Source of the DNA: Tunicatimonas pelagia
Lineage (GTDB): Bacteria; Bacteroidota; Bacteroidia; Cytophagales; Cyclobacteriaceae
Assembly: GCF_030506325.1 (NCBI RefSeq)
Contig: NZ_CP120683.1
Location: forward strand, 4,105,001 to 4,169,000
Length of the DNA stretch: 64,000 nt
Direction: 5' to 3'
In this document: positions 36,887-46,269 of the stretch, one piece after another
Layout of the letters: every line of letters begins with the position of its first letter
Numbering within the stretch: position 1 is the stretch's first letter
The notes under the pieces: model-generated
What the model was told of the DNA's origin: nothing
Databases searched by the model: none
Seen by the model: only the letters and a program-made list of their open reading frames with translations
Position numbers and translations under genes: made by a program

Positions 36887-37360
36887 ATGAATTCTTCTGA
36901 TGAGTTGTATATGCGTCGGGTGCTGGAATTGGCCGAGTTAGGTAGGGGAAAAGTAGAACCGAACCCCATGGTTGGCTGTGTAATTGTGAAAGAAGAGCGA
37001 ATTATTGGGGAGGGTTGGCACCAAAATTACGGCGAGGCTCACGCCGAACGCAATGCGGTAGATAGCGTATCTAATCAAGAGGATATTATTGGAAGTACTG
37101 TATACGTTAACCTGGAACCCTGCTCACACTACGGAAAAACCCCACCCTGTTCCAATTTGCTCATTCGCCACCAAGTAAAGAGAGTGGTAGTTTCTAATAT
37201 TGATCCTAACCCGCTGGTCGATGGTGGTGGTATTCGACGAATGAAGGAAGCTGGTATTAAAGTAGATGTAGGCATTCTTCAGGGAGAAGGTGAGCGGCTC
37301 AACTGCTTGTTTTTTCAGCAAATTATTGCTAAAACTCACCCTGGTTCAGTACCTCACTAA
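36887..37360 (+). CDS. ribD: RibD-type deaminase domain only
   Basis: A 157-residue protein covering only the deaminase half of RibD. Seen: the zinc site HAERNAV (HAE) with EPCSHYGKTPPC, EPNPMVGCVIVKE and NPLVDGGGIRRMKEAGIKV. The enzyme deaminates the riboflavin pathway pyrimidine. The usual C-terminal reductase domain (about 200 residues) is missing; the sequence after RLNCLFFQQIIAKTHPG ends in a stop and the next gene starts 60 bases later. Either it is a genuine stand-alone deaminase or a truncated RibD. If it is a truncation, a separate reductase gene is needed elsewhere. Confidence 0.85.
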   Translation: MNSSDELYMRRVLELAELGRGKVEPNPMVGCVIVKEERIIGEGWHQNYGEAHAERNAVDSVSNQEDIIGSTVYVNLEPCSHYGKTPPCSNLLIRHQVKRVVVSNIDPNPLVDGGGIRRMKEAGIKVDVGILQGEGERLNCLFFQQIIAKTHPGSVPH

Positions 37361-37420
37361 GCAGAAGTAGTAGAATTCATTGGTAATTGCTAATTTTGCG
37401 AAGATTTCTATTTTTCAGCT

Positions 37421-38455
37421 ATGCATTTACACAATCGCGTTGATCGAGAGATACTAAAGCAGCAAATTCAGGAAAGCACTGAGGAACGTATTACACTATC
37501 TTTTTACCAGTATGCCCGTATTGGTAACCCAATGTTTTTTCGTGATCATTTGTATTTACAGTGGTCGGAGTTGGGCGTATTAGGTCGTGTATACGTAGCG
37601 AATGAAGGCATTAATGCTCAGATTAATATACCCAAAGATCGTTTTAGCCAATTTCAAGAACAGCTTACCACTATTACCTTCCTAGAAGATGTACGGTTGA
37701 ACGTTGCGGTAGATGACGATAGCAAATCCTTCTATAAGCTAAAAATTCAGGTAAAAAAGAAGATTGTAGCCGATGGGCTAAATGATGCTGCATTTGACGT
37801 AACCAACAGAGGGATTCATCTAAAAGCAGAAGCTTTTAACGCCCTGACGGATCGTCCTGATACCGTGGTAGTGGATATGCGGAACCACTACGAAAGCGAA
37901 GTAGGTCACTTTGAAAACGCTATCTTGCCAGATGTAGACTCTTTTCGAGAATCACTACCTAAGATAGAAAATATACTACAGGAGCACCGCGAGAAGAATA
38001 TTGTTATGTATTGCACTGGAGGAATCCGATGTGAGAAAGCGAGTGCGTACTTCAAGCACAGAGGTTTTGAGCATGTGTATCAGCTAGAAGGGGGCATCAT
38101 CAATTATGCCCGAGAAGTTCAAGAAAAAGGGCTCTCTAATAAATTTAAAGGGAAAAATTTTGTGTTCGATGAACGCTTGGGCGAGCGTATCTCCGACGAA
38201 ATTATCAGCCACTGTCACCAATGTGGTGCGCCCTGCGATACCCATACCAATTGCCAAAACGAAGCCTGTCACCTCCTGTTCATTCAGTGCGAACGCTGTG
38301 CGGAAAAGTACAACGGTTGCTGCACTCCCGAGTGCCAAGAGGTTATTCAACTTCCGGCAGAAGAGCAGAAAGTACGGCGGAAATCACGACCGCAAAAACG
38401 GAATATCTTCCGTAAAGGACGTTCCGAGCATTTGAAACACCGACTAAAACAGTAG
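37421..38455 (+). CDS. trhO: tRNA uridine-34 hydroxylase (rhodanese-like TrhO)
   Basis: A 344-residue TrhO/YceA homologue that hydroxylates uridine 34 in certain tRNAs. Seen: an N-terminal acylphosphatase-like domain (FYQYARIGNP..ANEGINAQINIP), a central rhodanese domain with catalytic Cys in MYCTGGIRCEKAS (about 198), GFEHVYQLEGGIINYA, and a C-terminal Cys-rich zinc segment (CHQCGAPCDTHTNCQNEACH, then CERCAEKYNGCC). The tail is basic. The zinc cysteines are retained here. It is monocistronic as far as I can see. Confidence 0.93.
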   Translation: MHLHNRVDREILKQQIQESTEERITLSFYQYARIGNPMFFRDHLYLQWSELGVLGRVYVANEGINAQINIPKDRFSQFQEQLTTITFLEDVRLNVAVDDDSKSFYKLKIQVKKKIVADGLNDAAFDVTNRGIHLKAEAFNALTDRPDTVVVDMRNHYESEVGHFENAILPDVDSFRESLPKIENILQEHREKNIVMYCTGGIRCEKASAYFKHRGFEHVYQLEGGIINYAREVQEKGLSNKFKGKNFVFDERLGERISDEIISHCHQCGAPCDTHTNCQNEACHLLFIQCERCAEKYNGCCTPECQEVIQLPAEEQKVRRKSRPQKRNIFRKGRSEHLKHRLKQ

Positions 38456-38790
38456 TATTAACGTTTCAATAGCTTTTTCTTTTCTTTTCTACTGTACGAA
38501 TACTCTAGCCTGAGTACTTTGTATTTTTTCGTGCATTGGCCTACTATTCAGTACACCTTTTTTTATACTTTCCTTCTCGATACTCTCACTCTCCTATCGC
38601 TAGGATACATCAAATTGGGGAAATTCAGGGCTGAAAATCGTAAAAGCCAGAAAACTAATCAATGTACTATTTAGCGCAAGCTGTAGTTTAATTTCTGGAG
38701 AGTAAATAGTATTTTTACAATATAAATTATAGAATTTTTTTAACCTTATCGCAAAAAGATAAACTATCAGTCTCAAACCAGTCTTAACAG
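38456..38790. other. Intergenic gap after trhO
   Basis: A 335-base gap. It is rich in T tracts (38470-38580) and contains one short hairpin, TACTC/GAGTA near 38502-38518, followed within a few bases by a T-rich run, possibly a weak terminator for trhO. The rest is AT-rich leader DNA before the M23 gene. No gene is supported. Confidence 0.5.
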
Positions 38791-39762
38791 ATGTCAAAAG
38801 TAAAATACCGTTACGATACAGAGACTTGCAAATACGAACCGATAAAACGGACATCAGCTAGTATTGTGTTAGATATTCTGTTATACAGCTCACTAGTAAT
38901 GATTGGCGCGGTCTGTATTCTGGTAATTTACCTCTCCTACTACGACTCACCTAACGAAAAACTGCTCCGTAAAGGAAATGAAAAGTTAGTTTTTCGATTA
39001 GAGATGTTGAATAAGGAGATGAACCAAACGGGTCAGGCACTAGCAACATTGCAAAACCGCGATGATAAAGTGTACCGCACTATTTTTGAACAAGAGCCTA
39101 TTGCGGCTTCCATCCGCAATGCTGGAATAGGTGGCACTCGTCGCTACCAAGATTTGATAGAGCAGGGTTTAGAGAACGGAGACTTTCTGCTTAAAACGCT
39201 CACCCAATTCGATCAGCTAAAGCGCCAGATGTATATTCAAACCAAGTCGTACGACGAGATACTAAGTCTGGCTAAAAGGCAGCACCTAATGCTGGCATCT
39301 ATTCCAGCGATCACCCCTATTTCATTAAAGCAATCGTACTTATCTTCTGGGTTTGGTATGCGTTTTCATCCGATACATAGAATAAAGAGAATGCACTACG
39401 GGATAGACTTTGGAGCTCGGGTAGGAACGCCGATTTACGCCACCGGAGCAGGTCAGGTAACTAAAGTATCTACCCGCTTTACTGGTGCCGGAAAAAATAT
39501 TGAGATTGACCACGGTTTTGGTTTCAAGACCAAATACTTTCATTTATCGGAGTTTAACGTAAAAGTAGGGCAGAAAGTAAAGCGGGGTGAGCTTATTGCT
39601 TACAGCGGCAATACCGGAACATCATCGGGACCTCACCTGCACTATGAGGTAATTAAAAACCGTAAGAAGGTAAATCCGATTCACTATTTCTACCAAGATA
39701 TTACCGACAAAGAGTTTGAAAAACTGGTAGAGCTGGCTTCTATCGAGAACTCGTCTATGTAG
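38791..39762 (+). CDS. Membrane-anchored M23 metallopeptidase
   Basis: A 323-residue protein with a single N-terminal membrane helix (about 25-50), a coiled-coil stretch (KGNEKLVFRLEMLNKEMNQTGQALATL) and a C-terminal M23 (LytM) domain. The zinc ligands are H and D in RMHYGIDFGARVG (about 200-206) and the HLHY motif (about 281-284). Known members cut peptidoglycan peptides or activate amidases. All active-site residues are present, so it should be catalytic. Its role in cell division or cell-wall turnover is inferred. Confidence 0.9.
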   Translation: MSKVKYRYDTETCKYEPIKRTSASIVLDILLYSSLVMIGAVCILVIYLSYYDSPNEKLLRKGNEKLVFRLEMLNKEMNQTGQALATLQNRDDKVYRTIFEQEPIAASIRNAGIGGTRRYQDLIEQGLENGDFLLKTLTQFDQLKRQMYIQTKSYDEILSLAKRQHLMLASIPAITPISLKQSYLSSGFGMRFHPIHRIKRMHYGIDFGARVGTPIYATGAGQVTKVSTRFTGAGKNIEIDHGFGFKTKYFHLSEFNVKVGQKVKRGELIAYSGNTGTSSGPHLHYEVIKNRKKVNPIHYFYQDITDKEFEKLVELASIENSSM

Positions 39763-39779
39763 TGCTAGGTTGCAAAATG

Positions 39780-39905
39780 GCTAGATTGTCACTTGGTCAT
39801 TGAGTTACAGGCGACCGTCGCACGGGTTAGAAAGTTGCAGTGTTCAGGTGTTGGGAGTTAATCATTATTCATCAGTCATTACTCATTATTCATTAGCTGG
39901 TTGGT
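39780..39905. repeat. Low-complexity intergenic repeat tract
   Basis: Between 39860 and 39900 the words CATTATTCAT, CAGTCATTACTC and ATTATTCATT recur in near-tandem form; before them lie GTTCAGGTGTTGGGAG words. Such degenerate tracts fill intergenic gaps in related genomes. There is no coding potential. Confidence 0.45.
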
Positions 39906-39956
39906 TCCATCAACGATCAATTTTAAATTCCGGTCTCCGGTCATATCTCTCTTCTT

Positions 39957-40889
39957 TTACGAAGCTTCCTCTAAATCTCTACGGCTGCTAATTCGGTAAT
40001 ACCTTCTCACTTTTTGGTAACGGCGAATGAGCGGATAGGCAAATACTGAAGTTAAAATAATTAGTGTACCCACGTAAAACTGCGGGGTCATTTGCTCTTT
40101 CTCGCCAAACACCAGTACGGCCAACACAATTCCGTACACCGGTTCCAGATTATTCGTCAGATTCATGGCAAAAGCCGTTACGTATTTCATTAATTCTACA
40201 GATACCGAATAGGCGTATACCGTACAAGCCAGAGCCAGCACCAACAACCACAGCCAGTCGCTTACCGAAGGGCTGAGGAACAACTCACCTGTATCGCTAA
40301 TCCATTGTTGATAAATTGGAAAGAACAAAGCAATGCTTAGGGTTGCGCCCACCATTTCGTAAAATGTTATCAGGTATGGGTCGTAATGCTTACTGAACTG
40401 GGCATTGAGTACGGTAAACACAGAGGCAATCAATGCAGAAACTATGGCCATGCCAAGGCCTAATGCGTAAGTAAATTCAAAGCGAAAAATAACGTATAAC
40501 CCTACAATCACCAGTACGCCCAGTAGTACTTCGTAGAGTTGAATCTTGCGGCGAGTCATCCATGGTTCAATTAAAGATGTCCACAACGAGCAGGTAGCCA
40601 TTCCGGCCAAAGTAACTGAAGCAGTAGAAACCCGAGCCGCTCCAAAGAACAAAATCCAATGAAGGGCAATTAAACTTCCGGTGCCCAGCAGGGCTAACAT
40701 TCGCCCTGGTACCCGAAAATCAACTCCCCGAAACCACAGCAGTAACGCAATGGCACCTGAGGCAATGAGGGTACGAAAAAAAACGATTTCTACCGCAGGG
40801 ATGCTGATAAGTAGACCAAGCACTGCCGTAAACCCCCAAATCAGGACAATGAAGTGCAGTAGTACATAATGTTTGGTTCGGGCAGCCAT
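39957..40889 (-). CDS. EamA/DMT family transporter
   Basis: A 310-residue inner-membrane protein with ten predicted helices in two EamA repeats, the drug/metabolite transporter layout. Conserved: PAVEIVFFRTLIASGAIALL near the first helices and NLEPVYGIVLAVLVFGE in the second repeat. Substrate unknown; relatives export amino acids or metabolites. Its ATG overlaps the TAA of the LptF/G gene by one base (40889), so it is translationally coupled to it. A paralogue sits at 43226-44101. Confidence 0.87.
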   Translation of the reverse strand: MAARTKHYVLLHFIVLIWGFTAVLGLLISIPAVEIVFFRTLIASGAIALLLWFRGVDFRVPGRMLALLGTGSLIALHWILFFGAARVSTASVTLAGMATCSLWTSLIEPWMTRRKIQLYEVLLGVLVIVGLYVIFRFEFTYALGLGMAIVSALIASVFTVLNAQFSKHYDPYLITFYEMVGATLSIALFFPIYQQWISDTGELFLSPSVSDWLWLLVLALACTVYAYSVSVELMKYVTAFAMNLTNNLEPVYGIVLAVLVFGEKEQMTPQFYVGTLIILTSVFAYPLIRRYQKVRRYYRISSRRDLEEAS

Positions 40890-41965
40890 TAACGGCGAAC
40901 GATGTAGTAGAGAAAAATACCGACAATAGTAAATATAATGTTCGGCAGCCAGACCGCCAGCATGGGATCCATAGAATTTACTTCGGCAATACTACGAGCG
41001 AAAATAAAGAAGATAATGAAGACGAACGCAATCAGGAAGCCCAGTGCGATCTGGAATCCTGAACCACCCCGACTTTTTTTAGCCGACATAACTACGCCAA
41101 TAAACGTGAGAATAATAGCCGTGAAGGGCGACATATAGCGAATGTATTTTTCTACCAAATACACCGGAATATCGTTAGCTCCCCGCTCCTGTTGCTGAGC
41201 AATGTACTGATCTAGTTCAGGCAACGTGAGGGTTTCAAATAATCCGTAGGTACTACCAAAATCTTTGGGCGAAATATTCAAAGTAGTATCCAAGCTTACT
41301 CCGTTCGAAATGGTTTCATCCTCGCCGTCAAACTGATGCAGCGTCCAGTTTTTGAGCGTCCACTTCGACTGGGTAGAATCCCACTCAATACGGCGAGCCG
41401 AAAGCTTTTGCAGCATCTGGTTACCCTGAATTTGCTCTAGGGTAAACCGATAACCCACATTATTACTGTTATTGTAGCTTTCCATGTAGGCGTACAGCTC
41501 CGGAGCTACTTTCATGTGAATGTTCCGTTCGTCGTAGTAAAACGGACTTTTAATGTACGTTTGCTCAAAAGCAATCCGGTCTTTATTAGCATTGGGAATT
41601 ACCCATCCGTTCAGAAAGAAGCTTACTACCGCAATAAGGGAGGAACCGATGAAGTACGGCACCAACAGGCGAGGAAAGCTTACTCCGCTACTCAGCATCG
41701 CCACAATTTCAGTATTGTTCGCCAACTTAGATGTGACGAATACTACCGCAATAAAAACAGTAATGGGGGTTATCAGACTGGCTAGGTACGGAATGTAGTC
41801 CAGGTAGTAGGCGAGAATTTCTACACCACCTAGCTGATGTTCCAGAAAATCATCGTTTTTTTCGGTAAAATCGATGACGCAAACAATAGACACCAGTATC
41901 AGCACCACAAAACCGAAGGTGCCAAGAAATTTCTTAAGTAAGTAGCGATCTAATATTTTAAGCAT
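40889..41965 (-). CDS. LptF/LptG family lipopolysaccharide export permease
   Basis: A 358-residue YjgP/YjgQ-type permease. Seen: the family start MLKILDRYLLKKFLGTFGFVVLILV, N-terminal and C-terminal membrane helices (three each side), and a central periplasmic beta-jellyroll region (KSPFYYDERNIHMKVAPE..). It moves lipopolysaccharide from the inner membrane to the bridge with LptB2. Only one permease is visible, so its partner (F or G) must lie elsewhere. It lies 23 bases after tgt; tgt upstream of an LptF/G permease is a common Bacteroidota order. Confidence 0.9.
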   Translation of the reverse strand: MLKILDRYLLKKFLGTFGFVVLILVSIVCVIDFTEKNDDFLEHQLGGVEILAYYLDYIPYLASLITPITVFIAVVFVTSKLANNTEIVAMLSSGVSFPRLLVPYFIGSSLIAVVSFFLNGWVIPNANKDRIAFEQTYIKSPFYYDERNIHMKVAPELYAYMESYNNSNNVGYRFTLEQIQGNQMLQKLSARRIEWDSTQSKWTLKNWTLHQFDGEDETISNGVSLDTTLNISPKDFGSTYGLFETLTLPELDQYIAQQQERGANDIPVYLVEKYIRYMSPFTAIILTFIGVVMSAKKSRGGSGFQIALGFLIAFVFIIFFIFARSIAEVNSMDPMLAVWLPNIIFTIVGIFLYYIVRR

Positions 41966-41988
41966 CGGATGGTTTACTTCAACTACGG

Positions 41989-43119
41989 TTACAAGCGTTG
42001 CATAATTGTGGGGAGTATTTGATTTTTCCAGTTAGCAAAACTTCCCCGCTCTATTTGCTCTCGGGCCTGCCGGGTTAGCCAAAGATAAAACGTTAAATTA
42101 TGCACACTTGCAATTTGCGGTCCCAACATCTCTTTAGCGTGTATTAAATGTCGCAAATACGCCTTGCTGTAGAACGTGCTCACGTAACCGCCTAGTGTCT
42201 CATCAATAGGAGAAAGGTCATTCTTCCATTTTTCGTTCCGAATGTTGATAATTCCCTGAGTAGTAAATAGCATTCCGTTGCGGGCATTGCGGGTAGGCAT
42301 TACGCAATCGAACATATCTACTCCCAAGGCAATGGACTCCAGAATATTGGCAGGGGTGCCCACGCCCATTAAATAACGAGGCTGATGGGCTGGCAAAATA
42401 TTGCAAACCAAATCAGTCATTTCGTACATCATTTCCGCTGGTTCACCTACGGCCAATCCGCCAATAGCGTTACCCAACCGATTTTGCTTCGCTACAAACT
42501 CTGCTGATTGCTGACGTAAATCACGGTAAGTGCTGCCCTGTACAATGGGAAACAAGGCTTGTTCGTAACCGTAGTGCCCCTCGGTTGAATCAAAGCGTTC
42601 AATACAACGCTCCAGCCAGCGATGGGTTAGGTGCATGGATTGCTTGGCATATTCGTAATCGCAAGGGTAGGGAGTACATTCATCAAAGGCCATAATAATA
42701 TCGGCTCCAATAGCTCGCTGAATATCCATTACCGACTCCGGACTAAATGTATGCCGAGAGCCATCGATATGCGATTGAAAAGTAACGCCCTTTTCCTTAA
42801 TCTTACGCATATTGGTAAGTGAGTATACCTGATAACCACCACTATCAGTTAGGATTGGACGATCCCATCCATTGAAACGATGCAGCCCGCCCGCTTGCTT
42901 TAGTAATTCTATGCCAGGTCTCAAGTAGAGGTGATACGTGTTGCCAAGGATAATATCGGCATTAATATCTTCTTTGAGTTCCCGCTGATGAACGGCCTTC
43001 ACGGTACCGGCCGTGCCTACTGGCATAAAAATGGGCGTGCGAATTGTTCCGTGGTCAGTAACCAGTTCGCCGGTTCGGGCATTACTTTTAGTATCAGTTT
43101 TTTGTAAGGTGAATTTCAA
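41989..43119 (-). CDS. tgt: Queuine tRNA-ribosyltransferase
   Basis: A 376-residue Tgt that exchanges guanine 34 for preQ1 in tRNAs with GUN anticodons. Seen: TDSGGYQVYSL with the catalytic Asp, GGLAVGEP, and MFDCVMPTRNARNG. The usual zinc cysteines (CxCxxC) after SPID are replaced: the region reads DETLGGYVSTFYSKAYLRH (about residues 307-325), so all three Cys are lost while the later His (IASVHN) remains. The start is a TTG at 43119 giving MKFTLQKTD, a normal family N-terminus; no ATG fits better. Confidence 0.92.
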   Translation of the reverse strand: MKFTLQKTDTKSNARTGELVTDHGTIRTPIFMPVGTAGTVKAVHQRELKEDINADIILGNTYHLYLRPGIELLKQAGGLHRFNGWDRPILTDSGGYQVYSLTNMRKIKEKGVTFQSHIDGSRHTFSPESVMDIQRAIGADIIMAFDECTPYPCDYEYAKQSMHLTHRWLERCIERFDSTEGHYGYEQALFPIVQGSTYRDLRQQSAEFVAKQNRLGNAIGGLAVGEPAEMMYEMTDLVCNILPAHQPRYLMGVGTPANILESIALGVDMFDCVMPTRNARNGMLFTTQGIINIRNEKWKNDLSPIDETLGGYVSTFYSKAYLRHLIHAKEMLGPQIASVHNLTFYLWLTRQAREQIERGSFANWKNQILPTIMQRL

Positions 43120-43147
43120 CTTAGATGTTATGGTGTTAGCGTGCTGA

Positions 43148-43204
43148 AGTGTTATGGCGTTAAGTTACTGAACTCTGAACTTTAAAACTCAGAACAATAA
43201 CACT
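43148..43204. repeat. Intergenic inverted repeat with GTGTTA words
   Basis: AGTGTTAT (43148-43155) pairs with ATAACACT (43197-43204); inside, TCTGA pairs with TCAGA. Around it GTGTTATGGTGTTA and AACACTTTAACACC words recur (43125-43215). It resembles the other degenerate intergenic repeats in this window. Confidence 0.45.
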
Positions 43205-43225
43205 TTAACACCTGGTACTACATTG

Positions 43226-44101
43226 TTAAACTACCGATTCTCGCTTTGGCTGATTTTCTTTTTGCTTTTTCTGTTTGTACCATACATTCAGAATAACTCC
43301 GGCGATTACTAGTACCATACCTACGTAGGTAAGTATATTGAACGTCTCGCCAAAGAAGAAAAACCCAAACAGTAGGGCATAAATAATGCTAAGGTAATTA
43401 AGGTTAGCCACTTTAGAAACTTCTTCCGCTTGGTAGGATTTGGTCATAAAATACTGAGCAAACTGCGTAAGCACCCCAATTCCTAGCAGCACTAGCCAAT
43501 CCCAGCCCTGAGGTTGCACCCATTCAAAAGCAGAGAGAATACCAGTAACCGGAAGAGTAACCAGCGGAAAGTAAAGCACAATCACCAACGGATGTTCTGA
43601 ATGGTTGAGCTTGCGAATAATGGTGTAGGCCATGCCGGACCCACCTGCGGCAATGATGCCCATTAGTAGATGAACTGGTTCCATCCGAGCTTCAAAGCCG
43701 CTGATAACCAGCATCCCTATAAAAGTAATCAAGAAGAAAAACCACTGTAGAGTCCAGACTTTCTCACGGAGTAATAACATGCCTAAAATAGCAGTGGCAA
43801 TGGGAGATAAGAATTGTAAGGTAATAGCCGTAGCCAGCGGAATATTTTGTAGCAGTGTGAAGTATAGAACTAGAGCTACCGCCCCAAAAGCACCCCGAGC
43901 CACTAGCCACTTACGGTTATTTCCCCACATATTCACCTTCTGAACCCGCAGAACAGAATAGCTCATCACCAGAGAAATTAAGCTTCGAAAAAACACGGCT
44001 TCTACCGCCGGAATATGCGATATTAGTTTTACCAGCACATTCATACAGGCAAATAGAAAAGTAGCCAGTAGCATGTAGCGAACACCGGGAGAGAGAGTCA
44101 T
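43226..44101 (-). CDS. EamA/DMT family transporter (paralogue)
   Basis: A 291-residue ten-helix EamA protein. Motifs PAVEAVFFRSLISLVMSYSV and NLNYLSIIYALLFGFFFFGE match the paralogue at 39957-40889, though the two are clearly diverged. The C-terminus is basic (KQKKQKENQPKRES). The start ATG is at 44101. It precedes tgt on the same strand but with a 106-base gap carrying a repeat, so it may be separately transcribed. Substrate unknown. Confidence 0.87.
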   Translation of the reverse strand: MTLSPGVRYMLLATFLFACMNVLVKLISHIPAVEAVFFRSLISLVMSYSVLRVQKVNMWGNNRKWLVARGAFGAVALVLYFTLLQNIPLATAITLQFLSPIATAILGMLLLREKVWTLQWFFFLITFIGMLVISGFEARMEPVHLLMGIIAAGGSGMAYTIIRKLNHSEHPLVIVLYFPLVTLPVTGILSAFEWVQPQGWDWLVLLGIGVLTQFAQYFMTKSYQAEEVSKVANLNYLSIIYALLFGFFFFGETFNILTYVGMVLVIAGVILNVWYKQKKQKENQPKRESVV

Positions 44102-44171
44102 GCAATCTGAAAGGAAAAACGATAGAAATACTTAGTAACGCAGAAAAGAAAGCAAGGTTATTCCTGGTTTC

Positions 44172-46154
44172 TTAAGCTTGTTGAGCTTCTACTTCTACTG
44201 TTTGAGGTAGCGTATCGTAGATAATTTCCGGCTCTTCATTAATAGAGTCAGCGAGTGGGATGCGGAAGTAGAAGCGACTGCCTAAGCCTTCTTCGCTTTC
44301 TACGTAGATTTGCCCACCGTGAGCTTGCACAATCTCTTTAGAAATAGCCAAGCCTAATCCTAAGCCTCCTTTGTTCTTCTTGCCGTTATCGGATAGCTGC
44401 ACAAACTTGTTAAACACTCTTCGGGCATTTTTAGGAGATACACCCGGGCCAAAATCTTGAACAGAGCACTCTACGTAATCGCCTACTTGCCTGGTAGCAA
44501 CAATTACCTCACTTCCCTCGGGAGCGTAGCGAATGGCATTAGTAAGCAGGTTAATGAGCACCCACGATATTTTTTCAGGATCAATGTTGATCTCCAGTAG
44601 GTTTTCAGCAGTTTCATTTTTCAGCGTAAGGTTCTTTTCCAGAAGCTTAACCTGTACGGGAGCTGTGGCGTACTCAATGAGTACTTGAGGGGAGACGAGT
44701 TTCTTATCCATCTGAATGGTTCCGTTCTCAGCTCGAGCTAAATCCAGTAGTTCGGTAACCATTTTAACCAACCGATGCACCTCCTGCTTCATTGAGCCTA
44801 CAATTTCAGACTGATCTTCCGACAACTCCCCAATACGAGGGTTTTGCAGTAACATCAGACTCATATTGAGGGCAGAAAGCGGAGTCTTTAGCTCGTGAGA
44901 AACTACCGCAACAAATTTAGATTTGGCTTCGTCAGATTCTTTAAAAGCAGTAATGTCCTTGAGAATGACAATATAGCCGATAAACCTCCGAAATGAGTCT
45001 TCTCGTCCGTATACTCGCATAATTTCTTTAGTGAAGAAAGCCTTCTTGCCGTGGTAGTTATCTACCTTTAAGAAATTATGGGTATCCTGACCGTTTGGTT
45101 TATCCGACTGGCGAGCAGTTTCCCTAATAACCTGATTAAGCTCGGCGGTTACTTCATTATCAGCAAAATCGCTGAGTTTTTTCCCTAAGAACTGCTCATC
45201 TTCCAAATTGGTAATCTGCTTACCTGATTCGTTCACTAGTATGATTCGCTTGTCTTCGTCCAGCATAATTAGCCCATCGCTCATGCTTTTGATGATCGAT
45301 TCCATCCGACTCTTCTGCGCCTGCACTTCCTCAATGTTGAGCTTCTCGAATTCCTGGAGTTTGATAGACATTACGTTAAAAGCTTGGGCAAGCTCTCCCA
45401 ACTCACTACGCGAGTCTACCGTAATTTTCTGCTGGTACTCCCCTTGCGAAATCCGCCGTATTTTTTCGGTGATATCCGTAAGCGGCCTTACAATAGCGTG
45501 GGGCACCTGGTACACCGCCCACCCGACAATAATAAGTACCAGCACCAGAATCAGAAATACCGATACTTTAGAGCGGAAATACAATCGCTGAGCAATGGCA
45601 TCTTTCTTACTAAGCTGGGCGTGGTTAATGCTAGCTAGTTGAATACAGTTTTCCCGAATTAATTCGTTTCGTCGCTGAAGCACAGTAAAATACAGTCCAA
45701 TGCGGTCTACCGTATACTCAAATTGCCCTATATCCTCTTTGTAAGCAAGATACTCATCCTGAATCTGGCTAAACAGTGCATCTTCTCGTTCTCCGGCAAC
45801 ATTGTTCTGGCAGAGGATCAGTTGATTCTCAAACACCACTTGCTCAGCCACCATTATATCCATCAGGGTAGAGTCATCGTAGTTTGTGCCCAGGCATATT
45901 TTAGAAAGGATTTGATCAATTTTGGAAAGGGATGCGGTCATTCCCTCAGTAGCTTTAATAGCTCGGTAGTTATCTTCCAGAATTTTGTTGGAGGCATCCC
46001 CCAGGTTTCCGAGGTAGTAAATAGTAGTTCCTACCAGCAATAAGGTAAGAACTGTTACTAAAAGAAATCCGGAAAATATCTGCGCCCTAATCTTCATCCT
46101 CTGATAATGCCAATGCGGATTGAACCACTGTAAAACGTTTGTCTTCTTCGACAT
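44172..46154 (-). CDS. HAMP/PAS sensor histidine kinase
   Basis: A 660-residue inner-membrane sensor kinase. In order: helix 1 (about 27-48), a periplasmic helical sensor rich in Leu and Glu, helix 2 (about 196-216), HAMP (RPLTDITEKIRRISQGEYQ..), PAS (SRMESIIKSMSDGLIMLDEDKRIILVNESG), then HisKA with the phosphoacceptor His in FVAVVSHELKTPLSAL (about 416) and an HATPase domain with N box NLLTNAIRYAPEG, G1 DFGPGVSP and G2 GLGLGLAISKEIV. It is followed upstream by the sigma-54 activator at 46270-47691, its likely partner. The signal is unknown. Confidence 0.92.
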   Translation of the reverse strand: MSKKTNVLQWFNPHWHYQRMKIRAQIFSGFLLVTVLTLLLVGTTIYYLGNLGDASNKILEDNYRAIKATEGMTASLSKIDQILSKICLGTNYDDSTLMDIMVAEQVVFENQLILCQNNVAGEREDALFSQIQDEYLAYKEDIGQFEYTVDRIGLYFTVLQRRNELIRENCIQLASINHAQLSKKDAIAQRLYFRSKVSVFLILVLVLIIVGWAVYQVPHAIVRPLTDITEKIRRISQGEYQQKITVDSRSELGELAQAFNVMSIKLQEFEKLNIEEVQAQKSRMESIIKSMSDGLIMLDEDKRIILVNESGKQITNLEDEQFLGKKLSDFADNEVTAELNQVIRETARQSDKPNGQDTHNFLKVDNYHGKKAFFTKEIMRVYGREDSFRRFIGYIVILKDITAFKESDEAKSKFVAVVSHELKTPLSALNMSLMLLQNPRIGELSEDQSEIVGSMKQEVHRLVKMVTELLDLARAENGTIQMDKKLVSPQVLIEYATAPVQVKLLEKNLTLKNETAENLLEINIDPEKISWVLINLLTNAIRYAPEGSEVIVATRQVGDYVECSVQDFGPGVSPKNARRVFNKFVQLSDNGKKNKGGLGLGLAISKEIVQAHGGQIYVESEEGLGSRFYFRIPLADSINEEPEIIYDTLPQTVEVEAQQA

Positions 46155-46269
46155 ATCAGTTACAAAAATTAATCAGAAGGTTGGAAGTGGGGATAAAATA
46201 CCCAAAAAAAGGTAAGTTGTTCATCATTATGATAATAGTTCTATCAGTCTGAAAGCTTGTAGATTCTAA

